From: Corynebacterium kefirresidentii
Lineage (GTDB): Bacteria > Actinomycetota > Actinomycetes > Mycobacteriales > Mycobacteriaceae
Direction: 5' to 3'
DNA: 63,116 bases
NCBI GenBank assembly: GCA_002154655.1
Contig: NGUZ01000012.1
Span: forward strand, 1-63,116
Shown: in pieces, positions 54,107 to 63,116 of the stretch
How the letters are laid out: the number at the start of each line of letters is the position of its first letter
Position numbering within the stretch: position 1 is the first letter of the stretch
Notes under the pieces: generated by a model
The model's database searches: none
What the model was told of the DNA's origin: nothing
The model's input: the letters and a program-made list of their open reading frames with translations, nothing else
Translations under genes and position numbers: made by a program

Positions 54107-55306
54107 GTGAATACCGGAAGCGTTGCGCAAAGATTGGCAGATACCCCAGGCGTGGCCCGCACCATCCTGGATGCCGCTCGGGCAGCTCGGGGGATGCCGG
54201 GAGCAGACCCGCGGGCAATGAGCCATTCCTGGCTATTGACCGGCCCGCCGGGCTCCGGCCGATCCCTGGCCGCCCTCGATTTTGCGGCCGCACTCATGTG
54301 CACGGACCCGGAAGAGCCGGGCTGCGGCCGGTGCGAGGCCTGCCAGGCGGTGCTGGATGCGAAGCAGCATACTGACTTGGTGCTGGTGGATCCGCAGGAA
54401 GTCATCATTCCGGTGGATACGGTGCGCGAGGTCATCGGCCGCGCCGCGAGCCTGCCCACGGTGGCGCCCTGGCGCGTGGTGATCTTTAACAATGCTGACC
54501 GCCTCAATAACAACGGTGCGAATGCCCTGCTCAAGACCGTGGAAGAACCGCCGGCGCGCACAGTGATTATCATGTGCGCTCCTTCCGACGCCCCCGAGGA
54601 CTTCTCCCAGACCCTCCGCTCACGCTGCCGCCACCTCTACATTCCCTCCCCGTCGGTGGAGAGCATTACCGCCCAGCTGGTCAGCGAGGGCGCCTCGGAT
54701 CACGACGCCCACTTGGCCGCCCTCACCTCCCTCCGCCACGTCGGCAGGGCGCGGCGCCTCGTCAACGACCCGGTGGTACAAAAGCGCCGCGCGGTGGCCA
54801 TCAACCTGGCAGAAGAGGTCTTCCACGGCTCCCAAGGCTTCCAGGCGGTCACCTCGCTGCTGAAATTGGTCGACTCGGAGGCGAAGGAATCGCATAAGGA
54901 ACAGGAAGAGGCCGAACTGGCGAAGCTGGAGCAGACCCTCGGCGTAGGTGCGAAGGGCAAAGGCGCGGCTAAAGCGCAGCGCGATGCCCGATCCGCCATT
55001 AAGGATCTGCAGGACCAACACAAGAAGCGGGCGAAGCGGCGCGTGATCGACAACCTGGATTTAGTACTTATCGACCTCTCCGGTGTGTACCGCGATGCGC
55101 TCATGCAGAAAGTTGGCGCGCAGGTGGACCTGACCCACCCGGACTTCGCCGGTCTTTCTGGCGAGCTAGCGCAACGCGTGAGTGAGGAAGGCCTGCTGGA
55201 CTGCCAGGCCGCCATCACGTTATGCCGCGAGCAGCTCACACAAAACGTCGGCACGCAGATTGCCTTCGACGGGTTGGTGGGCCGGCTGCGCCGCGCGTGC
55301 CTATAA
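54107..55306 (+). CDS. holB: DNA polymerase III delta' subunit
   Basis: 399 residues from GTG. The P-loop-like region is LLTGPPGSGRSLAALDFA, and the four-cysteine zinc site is CTDPEEPGCGRCEACQ. VVIFNNADRLNNNGANALLK, TVEEPP and LRSRCRHLYIP follow in the AAA+ fold. It is part of the clamp loader with DnaX. TAGGCT seven bases before the GTG gives a leaderless start; no RBS is visible. A charged helical insert lies near residue 270. Confidence 0.93.
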   Translation: MNTGSVAQRLADTPGVARTILDAARAARGMPGADPRAMSHSWLLTGPPGSGRSLAALDFAAALMCTDPEEPGCGRCEACQAVLDAKQHTDLVLVDPQEVIIPVDTVREVIGRAASLPTVAPWRVVIFNNADRLNNNGANALLKTVEEPPARTVIIMCAPSDAPEDFSQTLRSRCRHLYIPSPSVESITAQLVSEGASDHDAHLAALTSLRHVGRARRLVNDPVVQKRRAVAINLAEEVFHGSQGFQAVTSLLKLVDSEAKESHKEQEEAELAKLEQTLGVGAKGKGAAKAQRDARSAIKDLQDQHKKRAKRRVIDNLDLVLIDLSGVYRDALMQKVGAQVDLTHPDFAGLSGELAQRVSEEGLLDCQAAITLCREQLTQNVGTQIAFDGLVGRLRRACL

Positions 55307-55394
55307 ACGGGTGCCCGCTCGGGGCCCGATTTCTATTCCGCGGCGCCCCTAGGTTAAACTTTCTCTTGCTGCACTGGCGCATGCCAAGCAGCGT

Positions 55395-55470
55395 GCCGCC
55401 TTAGCTCAGTCGGTAGAGCATTTCACTCGTAATGAAAAGGTCGCGAGTTCGATTCTCGCAGGCGGCTCCA
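55395..55470 (+). tRNA. tRNA-Thr (anticodon CGT)
   Basis: Acceptor GCCGCCT pairs with AGGCGGC (one internal offset), the anticodon arm TTTCA/TGAAA has loop CTCGTAA giving CGT, and the T arm is GCGAG-TTCGATT-CTCGC. CCA is encoded at the end. Confidence 0.96.
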
Positions 55471-55474
55471 CAGT

Positions 55475-55503
55475 GGCCGCAGGTTATATAGCCTGCGGCC
55501 TTT
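55475..55503 (+). terminator. terminator after tRNA-Thr
   Basis: GGCCGCAGG/CCTGCGGCC stem with an AT-rich loop, followed by TTTCG. Confidence 0.8.
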
Positions 55504-55525
55504 CGCGTATTCGTGGGGCGGCGCG

Positions 55526-57148
55526 CTAAGCCTCGCCGTGGTTATTGAGCAGGCGCGGGACCACCTTGCCGGTGGCGTTGCGCGGGAGCTTGTCCATGAA
55601 GTGCACATCGCGCGGCACGGAGTGATCAGCAAGCTTGGTGCGGACCCACTCGCGGATGGCGTCGGCCGTGAGGGCCTTTCCGGTGGTGTCGGCAGTAGGC
55701 ACCGCCCACACGGCGATGCGTTGGAAGGTCTCGCTATCTTCCACGCCACCGGCATGGACCTCGTGGATGCCGGGCATGGCTTCGAGGACCTCTGTGACGG
55801 ATTGGGGATGAACATTTTCGCCGCCGACGATGATCATGTCATCGGCGCGGCCGACCACGTGCAAGAAATCATGCTCGTCGATATAGCCCAGGTCACCGAT
55901 GGAGATGAGTCCGTCGATCTTATTGAGGCGCAGGTTGGGATTGGTATAGCCGGTCATTGCGGTGGAGTTGGTCAGGTAAATCTCGCCTACCTCGCCGCGC
56001 GGCACCGGGTGGCCTTCCTTATCGAGGATGCGCAGCTTCGTGCCGGAGGCTACGCGTCCGGCGATGGTGGGGTTGGCGGCCACCTGGTCCATGCTGGCGG
56101 TCGTTGCCAGCGCGAGCTCGGTGGAACCGTAAACGTTGCAGAGGATGGCGCCGAAGCGCGCATTGGTCTCCTTGACCACCTCCGGGGTCAGCGCATTGCC
56201 GGCCGAAGCGATGAATTTCAGGCTCGAGGCATCGAACTCACCGGCCGGATCCCGCTCTACCAAGCGCTTAAAGAAGATAGGGGAGGAGATCATGCCATCG
56301 AGGCGGTAGCGCTGGACATCGTCAAGCACCTGCTCCGCGTCGAATACGCGGCGGGTGACGATGGTATTGCGCAGGCCGAGCGCGATATTGATGCAGGCCC
56401 AACCCCAGGTGTGAAAAATGGAGGCGGTCAGCTGCAGGCGCTGGTCGGCGCGCCACGGAATCGTATCCACGATGGAGGCCAGCACCACCGGCAGGGTTGG
56501 CTCCGGCCGCACAATTCCCTTCGGAATACCCGTGGTACCGGAGGACATGAGCACGATGGAGCCGTGCTTGGGAAAACGCGGCAGCTCCACGGCCGGTGGA
56601 TTCTTCACAATCTTGTCTAGCTTCGGCAGCTGGCTTGCCCCGGTATCGTGCGCGATGATGACGGGAATATCGGTATCCACGCGGTCGATGAACTCATCAT
56701 CTACCACGAGCACGTTGATGCCGTTTTCTTCGATACATCCAGCCAACTGCTCCGGCGAGGAGCCCACGTTGAGCAGGTAAATGGAAGCGCCCGCATAGCC
56801 CTTGGCGCCGAGTGGGATGATAATGCCGCGGCCGTTGCGCGCCATCACGCCAAGGCGGATTTCGGGCAGGTCTAGCGAGCGGAGGTAGCGGGCGAAGCCC
56901 TGGGCGTGGGTGCGCAGCTGACGGTAGGTGAGGGTGCCGTCGTCGTCGATAAGCGCTAGGCGCTCCGGGCAGGTGAGGTATCCCTGCTCAATCTCACGCG
57001 CGGTGGTGAAGCGGTAGCGGGCCAGGTTAGGTAGCAAACTGAGCTGGGCCTTCGCGCCGCCTTGGTGGCTGATGAGTCCGGCGTTATAAAGTGCCGGCAC
57101 GAACCGGCCGAGGGCTGCTGCGTGGAATGTGAAATCAGAAAAATTCAC
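55526..57148 (-). CDS. acyl-CoA synthetase / AMP-binding ligase
   Basis: 540 residues from GTG. The AMP-binding motif is VLMSSGTTGIPKGIVRP. Later motifs are NVYGSTELALAT, SIGDLGYIDEHDFLHVVGRA and DMIIVGGENVHP, and the catalytic Lys is in LPRNATGKVVPRLL. It activates a carboxylic acid, probably a fatty acid, to acyl-AMP and then acyl-CoA. The substrate is unknown. It stands alone, convergent with tRNA-Thr. Confidence 0.9.
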   Translation of the reverse strand: MNFSDFTFHAAALGRFVPALYNAGLISHQGGAKAQLSLLPNLARYRFTTAREIEQGYLTCPERLALIDDDGTLTYRQLRTHAQGFARYLRSLDLPEIRLGVMARNGRGIIIPLGAKGYAGASIYLLNVGSSPEQLAGCIEENGINVLVVDDEFIDRVDTDIPVIIAHDTGASQLPKLDKIVKNPPAVELPRFPKHGSIVLMSSGTTGIPKGIVRPEPTLPVVLASIVDTIPWRADQRLQLTASIFHTWGWACINIALGLRNTIVTRRVFDAEQVLDDVQRYRLDGMISSPIFFKRLVERDPAGEFDASSLKFIASAGNALTPEVVKETNARFGAILCNVYGSTELALATTASMDQVAANPTIAGRVASGTKLRILDKEGHPVPRGEVGEIYLTNSTAMTGYTNPNLRLNKIDGLISIGDLGYIDEHDFLHVVGRADDMIIVGGENVHPQSVTEVLEAMPGIHEVHAGGVEDSETFQRIAVWAVPTADTTGKALTADAIREWVRTKLADHSVPRDVHFMDKLPRNATGKVVPRLLNNHGEA

Positions 57149-57243
57149 GGTTGGGGTAGCTCCAAATAAGCGAAGATAACAAAAAGGTAACCATGGACGA
57201 TATCGTGAGAGAGGCGCGCGGTGTTGCCGCCAACTCGAAATAT

Positions 57244-57276
57244 GTTACAGAAGTGACTACAGTTACCTGAAGTTAC
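57244..57276. promoter_or_regulatory. triple GTTAC repeats upstream of the SGNH hydrolase
   Basis: GTTACAGAAGT (57244) and GTTACCTGAAGT (57262) are imperfect direct repeats, with a third GTTAC at 57272. They sit 24 bases before the start and may bind a regulator. Confidence 0.3.
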
Positions 57277-57299
57277 TGGTGTTTCTAGAAAAGGATCTC

Positions 57300-58115
57300 A
57301 TGAAATCTCTGCAGCTCAAAGTCCTCTCCGTGGTGGCTTCCGCGCTGGCCGTAGTGGGTGTGGCGGTCGCGCCACAAGCTTCCGCCGCGGAGCGCAACCT
57401 AGTAGCCTTCGGCGATTCTGTCCTCGCGGATCCAGATGCCGGCTCCTACTTTGCTCACCGTTTCGATCCCTCTAAGGGTGTGGGCGTGGATTGCCCTACC
57501 TCCAATAACTACGCCAAGCGTGCCGGCGCCAAGCTGCGCCTTCCGGTGCGTGATTTCTCCTGCTCCGGTGCCGTGTCCATGTCTCGCGGCCCGCAGGTTT
57601 CCCAGCAGGTGGACGCGGCCATTCGTAGCGGCGCGCTGACTCCGGCTACCAACCGTGTGGTAATCACTACCGGTTTCAATGACACCTATAACCACCGCGA
57701 GCTCAATCTGCCGCAGATTCGCAAGCAGTTCGCGGATCACACCGCACCGCAGATTGAGCGCATCAAGCGTGCGGCTCCGAATGCGCGCGTGCAGATCGTT
57801 GGCTACCCCACCATCGGTACCGGACCGTACTACTGCCTCTTCCATTTCGGTCCGCGCCCAGCTGATTCCACCTTCCTGCCCGGCATTCAGGACTTTGAGA
57901 ATAAGGCGCAGTGGATGCAGGTGGACCTGGCGGCACGTACTGGCGTGCAGTTCTTGGATATGAAACCTTCCACCCGCAATAACGGCATGTGTGCCGATGC
58001 AAATCAGCGCATGTGGGCTGGTCTGGTGGACTTTAGCGCTGGCGATGGCAACCTTCCCATCCACATGAACCAGCGCGGCCACGAGCATGCGGCCAATGTC
58101 ATTGCCCACTCCTAA
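57300..58115 (+). CDS. secreted SGNH/GDSL hydrolase
   Basis: 271 residues. A Sec signal peptide ends near APQASAAERN. The SGNH blocks are VAFGDSVLADP (Ser), DFSCSGA (Gly), ITTGFNDTYN (Asn) and DGNLPIHMNQRGHEHAA (late Asp/His). Three other cysteines suggest disulfides. It is probably an exported esterase or lipase. AAAAGGA precedes the ATG at 57300. Confidence 0.88.
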   Translation: MKSLQLKVLSVVASALAVVGVAVAPQASAAERNLVAFGDSVLADPDAGSYFAHRFDPSKGVGVDCPTSNNYAKRAGAKLRLPVRDFSCSGAVSMSRGPQVSQQVDAAIRSGALTPATNRVVITTGFNDTYNHRELNLPQIRKQFADHTAPQIERIKRAAPNARVQIVGYPTIGTGPYYCLFHFGPRPADSTFLPGIQDFENKAQWMQVDLAARTGVQFLDMKPSTRNNGMCADANQRMWAGLVDFSAGDGNLPIHMNQRGHEHAANVIAHS

Positions 58116-58167
58116 AAAAGATTTTCATTAATGCGCCGATTTTGAAAATATCGGTACGCTCGGGCGC

Positions 58168-59253
58168 ATGACTGTAAAAGCTGTTATTGCCCGTTCCAAG
58201 GGCGCGGAAGTCGAAACCGTCAATATCGTTGTCCCCGACCCCGGCCCTAATGACGTCGTCGTGCGCGTACAGGCCTGCGGTGTATGCCACACCGACCTTG
58301 CTTACCGCGATGGCGATATCGAAGACGCCTTCCCCTTCCTGCTCGGCCACGAGGCCGCGGGCGTGGTGGAGACCGTAGGTTCTGCGGTCACCCACGTAGA
58401 GGAGGGCGACTTTGTCATTTTGAACTGGCGCGCCGTATGCGGCGAGTGCCGCGCCTGCAAGAAGGGTGAGCCGAAGTACTGCTTCAATACCCACAACGCC
58501 TCTAAGAAGATGACCCTCGAGGACGGCACCGAGCTCACCCCTGCGCTGGGCATCGGTTCCTTCGCGGAAAAGACCTTGGTCCACGAGGGCCAGTGCACCA
58601 AGGTGGAAGATACCGACCCAGCCGCTGCTGGCCTGCTGGGCTGCGGCATCATGGCGGGTCTCGGCGCGGCCGTGAATACCGGTGACATCCAGCTCGGCGA
58701 GTCCGTAGCCGTCTTCGGCTGCGGCGGCGTTGGCATGGCTGCCATTGCCGGCGCCAAGCTGGCGGCCGCGGCAAAGATCATCGCCGTGGACATCGACGAA
58801 GCCAAGCTGGAGACCGCTCGCGAATTCGGCGCGACCGATACCATCTGCTCCAAGGACCTCTCGGAACAGGAAGTCATCGACGCCGTCCGCGAGCTCACCG
58901 GCGGCTTCGGCACCGACGTTTCCATCGACGCCGTGGGCATCCAGCCCACCTGGCGCCAGGCCTTCTACTCCCGCGACCATGCCGGCCGCATGGTCATGGT
59001 GGGCGTGCCTAACCTCACCGACCACGTGGATATCCCCGCCATCGACCTCTACGGCCGCGGCGGTTCCATCAAGCCAGCGTGGTACGGCGATTGCCTCCCG
59101 GAGCGCGATTTCCCCGCTTATGTAGCGCTGTCCAAGGCCGGAAATTTCCCGCTAGAAAAGTTCGTCTCCGAGCGCATTGCGCTTGACGACGTCGAGCAGG
59201 CCTTCGCCACCATGAAGTCCGGCAAGGTCCTGCGTTCGGTGGTGGAGTTCTAA
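58168..59253 (+). CDS. S-(hydroxymethyl)mycothiol dehydrogenase
   Basis: 361 residues, a zinc medium-chain dehydrogenase. Catalytic zinc ligands are in [10 protein letters not shown] and LLGHEAAG; structural zinc is in [18 protein letters not shown] binding is [17 protein letters not shown]. The class matches the MscR/AdhE enzyme that oxidises the formaldehyde-mycothiol adduct. TACGCT seven bases before the ATG supports a leaderless start. The stop overlaps the MBL gene start by one base. Confidence 0.9.
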   Translation: MTVKAVIARSKGAEVETVNIVVPDPGPNDVVVRVQACGVCHTDLAYRDGDIEDAFPFLLGHEAAGVVETVGSAVTHVEEGDFVILNWRAVCGECRACKKGEPKYCFNTHNASKKMTLEDGTELTPALGIGSFAEKTLVHEGQCTKVEDTDPAAAGLLGCGIMAGLGAAVNTGDIQLGESVAVFGCGGVGMAAIAGAKLAAAAKIIAVDIDEAKLETAREFGATDTICSKDLSEQEVIDAVRELTGGFGTDVSIDAVGIQPTWRQAFYSRDHAGRMVMVGVPNLTDHVDIPAIDLYGRGGSIKPAWYGDCLPERDFPAYVALSKAGNFPLEKFVSERIALDDVEQAFATMKSGKVLRSVVEF

Positions 59254-59867
59254 TGCGGATCGATAGCACAGTTACGTCCGGCAAGTTCCGCCTCGATGGT
59301 GGCGAGTGGGACGTGGACAATAACGTCTACGTCGTGGGTGATGACTCCAATGTTTATGTGGTGGATCCCTCTCACGATCTCGATGCCGTAGCGGAGCTGG
59401 TAGGAGATCGCCACGTGGAAGGCATCCTGCTCACCCACGCGCACAATGATCACTGCGAGCTCGCACCCGAGGCCGCCAAGCGCTTCGATACCGAGGTCTA
59501 TCTGCACCCGGACGATGACATGCTGTGGCAGGAATCCAACGGCGATGCCCCGTATACGCCGCTGGCGGATCGCGGTCAGTTCGATATTGGTGGCGAGAAG
59601 ATTACGGTCTACCACACCCCGGGTCACTCGCCGGGCTGCGTGGTGCTGCACGTGGGCGAGACGCTACTGTCGGGCGATACGCTCTTCAACGGCGGCCCAG
59701 GCGCCACCGGCCGCAAGTACTCCGACTTCGATGTGATCATCGAGTCGCTGAAGAACGTGGTCTTCACGCTTCCGGAAGACACCAAGGTCCTGCCGGGACA
59801 CGGCGACGCCACTACGGTCGGCGCAGAGGCCGCGCGCATCGATGAATACATCGAGCGCGGTTACTAG
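59253..59867 (+). CDS. MBL-fold hydrolase paired with the mycothiol dehydrogenase
   Basis: 204 residues. Metal ligands are in LLTHAHNDHCE, YHTPGHSPGCVVLH, LLSGDTLFNGG and VLPGHGDAT. Its fusion-tight spacing with the dehydrogenase gene suggests that it hydrolyses the S-formylmycothiol product, in the manner of glyoxalase II. That role is inferred from context. Confidence 0.88.
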   Translation: MRIDSTVTSGKFRLDGGEWDVDNNVYVVGDDSNVYVVDPSHDLDAVAELVGDRHVEGILLTHAHNDHCELAPEAAKRFDTEVYLHPDDDMLWQESNGDAPYTPLADRGQFDIGGEKITVYHTPGHSPGCVVLHVGETLLSGDTLFNGGPGATGRKYSDFDVIIESLKNVVFTLPEDTKVLPGHGDATTVGAEAARIDEYIERGY

Positions 59868-59870
59868 CCG

Positions 59871-60719
59871 CTAGTACGCCCGCAGGTACTCGCCGTAGCC
59901 AGACTTAAGCAGCGGCTCGGCGAGTGCTTCTAGCTGGGCGCGGTCGATAAAGCCCGCCTCATAGGCAGCAACCTCGGGCGATCCGATAACGATCCCGGTG
60001 CGCTTTTGCATCACCTCAACATAGGCGGAAGCCTCACTCATAGAGTCCACCGTGCCGGTATCGAGCCAGACGCTACCGCGGTGCAGCCGTTGAACATTCA
60101 GCTCGTCGCGGCGCAGGTACTCCTCATTGACGGCCGTGATTTCCAATTCGCCGCGGCCGCTGGGCTGGATGCCCTTGGCAATGTCCACGACGGAGTTGTC
60201 ATAAAAATACAAGCCCACCACCGCGTGATTTGAGCGCGGGGCCTCCGGCTTTTCCTCGATGCTGAGCGCGTGCCCTGCGGCGTCGAATTCCACCACTCCG
60301 TAGCGCTGCGGATCTGAGACTTCGTAAGCAAAAATGATGCCACCCTCCGGATCCTGGCAGTGGGTGAGCTCGCCGCCGAAGCCGTGGAAGATATTATCGC
60401 CGAGCACCAGCGCGACGCTATCGTCTCCAATAAAATCCTCGCCAATCAAGAAGGCCTGCGCGAGTCCCTCCGGCCGCGGCTGGACCGCATAATCGATCAT
60501 GAGTCCGAGCTGCGATCCATCGCCAAAGAGCCGCTGGAAGGCCCCTGCATCCTCCGGGGTGGTGATGATGAGGATTTCCCGAATACCCGCCTGGATGAGC
60601 GTGGTCAGCGGATAGTAAATCATCGGCTTGTCATAGATGGGCATGAGCTGCTTCGAGATGCCCTTGGTAATCGGGTAGAGCCGCGTGCCGGAACCGCCGG
60701 CTAAGATGATGCCCTTCAT
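59871..60719 (-). CDS. rmlA: glucose-1-phosphate thymidylyltransferase RmlA
   Basis: 282 residues. The nucleotide-binding start is [18 protein letters not shown], then [17 protein letters not shown], with [10 protein letters not shown] and [14 protein letters not shown] further on. It makes dTDP-glucose, the first step to dTDP-rhamnose. The ATG follows the rmlCD stop directly and uses GGAGGA inside its end. Final gene of the rml operon. Confidence 0.96.
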   Translation of the reverse strand: MKGIILAGGSGTRLYPITKGISKQLMPIYDKPMIYYPLTTLIQAGIREILIITTPEDAGAFQRLFGDGSQLGLMIDYAVQPRPEGLAQAFLIGEDFIGDDSVALVLGDNIFHGFGGELTHCQDPEGGIIFAYEVSDPQRYGVVEFDAAGHALSIEEKPEAPRSNHAVVGLYFYDNSVVDIAKGIQPSGRGELEITAVNEEYLRRDELNVQRLHRGSVWLDTGTVDSMSEASAYVEVMQKRTGIVIGSPEVAAYEAGFIDRAQLEALAEPLLKSGYGEYLRAY

Positions 60720-62075
60720 TTAATCCTCCGGGTAGAGCGCTAGGTACAGGGCCAGCGCGGCGCGCCAATTCTGCGGCTTGAAGCCGGTGGCCTCGATTTT
60801 ATCCAGCGCAAACGTCGATTCCTTGGGCCGCGGCGCCTCCGGTCCCGCGATCTCACGGTACTGCTCGGTCGTCACTGGTGTGACCTCGGACGGATCGTGG
60901 CCGAGCCCGATGAATACCGCCATGGCAATCTCATCGCGGCCCACGGTATCGCCCGAATTGGATAGGTTATACACGCCGTAGTCCGCGCCGGACTGGAGCA
61001 GGTGCACGATGCCCTTGGCTAGGTCCTCGGCAAACGTGGGGCGGCCACGCTGGTCATGAATGACCTTCGGCTCTACCCCCTTATTCGCCAGCCGGCGCAT
61101 GGTGGACATGAAATTTTCCCCCTCGCCAAAGACCCAGGAAGTACGGATGACGTAGTGCTGCGGCGCGGTCTGCGCTGCGGTATCACCCGCGGCTTTCGAC
61201 GCCCCGTACGCACTGAGCGGAGACGGCAGCTCCGCCTCGGTGTGGACCTCGTTCGCCCCGTCGAAGATATAGTCGCTCGAGACATGCACCAGCGTGATCT
61301 GGTTTTCTGCGGCGATGCGCGCCAGCTTTGCCGGTCCTTCCGCGTTGACGGCCCAGGCAGCGGCGCGGTCGTTTTCGGCGCCGTTGACGTCGTTGTACGC
61401 CGCGCAGTTAATGATGGTCGAGTACTGCTTCCAATTTCGCTCCGGCGGATCGGTGATGTCGAAGTCGGCGTGGGAGCAGAATTCGGCGTCGCCAAGCAGG
61501 CGCTTCAACGCCCTACCCAACTGCCCATTTGCACCCGTGACGAGGATGCGCCGGGCGGGCATCGGGCTCACCTCTTCGAGGCTGGGGTGCTGCTTGTCTT
61601 TCTCAGAAACCTCGGTGGGCACCATCGGCCAGTCCACGATGTCGAGGTTCACCGCGGCATAGCGCGCCTCGGCCGACCAGTGCTCATTGACCAGGTAACT
61701 ATAAGAGGTATCCTCCAGCGCTTGAAAGCCATTGGCGACGCCCCGCGGCACAAACACCGCCGTCTCCGGCCCAATCTCGTGGGTAATAACCTCGCCGAAG
61801 CTCTCCGACCCCTCGCGCAGGTCGCACCACGCACCAAAAATCTTGCCCTGTGCCACCGAGATGAGCTTGTCCCAAGGCTCGGCGTGCAGCCCGCGGGTAG
61901 CGCCGGCGTGGTTGAAGGAAATATTGTTCTGCACCGGCTGAAAGCTCGCGAGTTCGGGCGCGAGGCTGGTGAGCTTTTCCCGCTGCCAATTTTCTTTGAA
62001 CCAGCCGCGATTGTCCCCGTGCACGTCGAGGTCGATGATGAGTAGTCCCGGGATGGCGGTTTCAGTTATGTGCAT
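60720..62075 (-). CDS. rmlCD: fused dTDP-4-dehydrorhamnose epimerase/reductase RmlCD
   Basis: 451 residues. Residues 1-185 are RmlC: DVHGDNRGWFKENW, NNISFNHAGATRGLHAEPWD with the catalytic His, and VFVPRGVANGFQAL. Residues ~190-451 are RmlD: ILVTGANGQLGRALKRLL, VHVSSDYIFDGAN and PLSAYGASKAAGD with the YxxxK-type motif. The fusion does steps three and four of dTDP-L-rhamnose synthesis and is known in corynebacteria. The ATG at 62075 lies two bases after the rmlB stop; upstream codons in frame belong to rmlB. Confidence 0.95.
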   Translation of the reverse strand: MHITETAIPGLLIIDLDVHGDNRGWFKENWQREKLTSLAPELASFQPVQNNISFNHAGATRGLHAEPWDKLISVAQGKIFGAWCDLREGSESFGEVITHEIGPETAVFVPRGVANGFQALEDTSYSYLVNEHWSAEARYAAVNLDIVDWPMVPTEVSEKDKQHPSLEEVSPMPARRILVTGANGQLGRALKRLLGDAEFCSHADFDITDPPERNWKQYSTIINCAAYNDVNGAENDRAAAWAVNAEGPAKLARIAAENQITLVHVSSDYIFDGANEVHTEAELPSPLSAYGASKAAGDTAAQTAPQHYVIRTSWVFGEGENFMSTMRRLANKGVEPKVIHDQRGRPTFAEDLAKGIVHLLQSGADYGVYNLSNSGDTVGRDEIAMAVFIGLGHDPSEVTPVTTEQYREIAGPEAPRPKESTFALDKIEATGFKPQNWRAALALYLALYPED

Positions 62076-62077
62076 GT

Positions 62078-63115
<1,038 letters not shown>

Positions 63116-63116
63116 T

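Noticed and set aside
54070..54573. Upstream extension of cyaB
   Set aside because: It is antisense to holB and has no membrane or cyclase features. The ATG at 54069 has its own -10 box.
57193..57270. 25-codon ORF (MDDIVREARGVAAN...) before the SGNH gene, with AAAAGG upstream
   Set aside because: It has no recognisable features and it overlaps the GTTAC repeats. I cannot tell it from chance.

Overview
The window reads as a Corynebacterium chromosome segment (GC-rich, no species call attempted). The evidence is the gene content and order: leuA, lysC-asd, sigC-katA, ponA/whcA, glxR, nth, a tad pilus locus, topA, cyaB/holB, a mycothiol-dependent formaldehyde pathway and rmlB-rmlCD-rmlA follow the order I recall for C. 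glutamicum and its relatives. A GTG-started lysC with an internal lysC-beta start, the 6C RNA and an IS1249-type element also fit.

Layout. 1-2215: the end of dnaX, then ybaB and recR. 2264-10030 (minus strand): an HNH/DUF222 gene, the lipid II amidation pair gatD-murT, a degenerate exonuclease/BRCT-like protein, and two paralogous membrane proteins of unknown function. 10075-12036: leuA with a 17-codon leader peptide. 12112-16668: a GT-C-like membrane protein, a DMT transporter and lysC-asd. 16776-20665: a YkvI-like transporter, sigC and divergent katA. 20757-22781: a lipoprotein gene split by an IS1249-like insertion. 22867-25006: a YhgE/Pip-like protein, an unassigned structured RNA, a citrate transporter remnant and tRNA-Pro. 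25085-36885: housekeeping and stress genes, namely a phosphoesterase, yqeY, ponA, whcA, DUF4177, ridA, MBL, glxR, a 29-residue membrane peptide, nth, a TlpA-like protein, NUDIX, marP, a hydrolase and a holin-X protein. 37000-44113: a conserved actinobacterial protein, an HAD phosphatase, the 6C RNA, ssd and the tadABC/pilin operon, ending in two unknown small genes. 44121-55470: a DUF1998 helicase, cspA, dedA, topA, DUF418, cyaB, holB and tRNA-Thr. 55526-63082: an acyl-CoA ligase, a secreted SGNH hydrolase, mscR-MBL and the rml operon.

How the genes connect. CyaB would make the cAMP that GlxR binds. MurT-GatD, PonA and the Rml enzymes serve the cell wall; RmlABCD supply dTDP-rhamnose for the arabinogalactan linker. 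LeuA, LysC and Asd are amino-acid entry steps with visible leader-level control. SigC, KatA, WhcA and MscR-MBL deal with redox or aldehyde stress.

The observations I consider least explained are these. (1) A 15-bp word, GGGRCGTCGGCAAGC, occurs six times in unrelated genes and reading frames, with at least four further partial copies. (2) A three-way-junction-like RNA candidate lies at 24398-24518. (3) A paralogous pair of membrane proteins shares a CxPANNPPA motif. (4) Two pairs of perfect DnaA boxes lie far from any recognisable origin. (5) At least 17 genes share a leaderless -10/start layout. I see no CRISPR array and no prophage. All function calls rest on motif recognition by eye; no database search was run.
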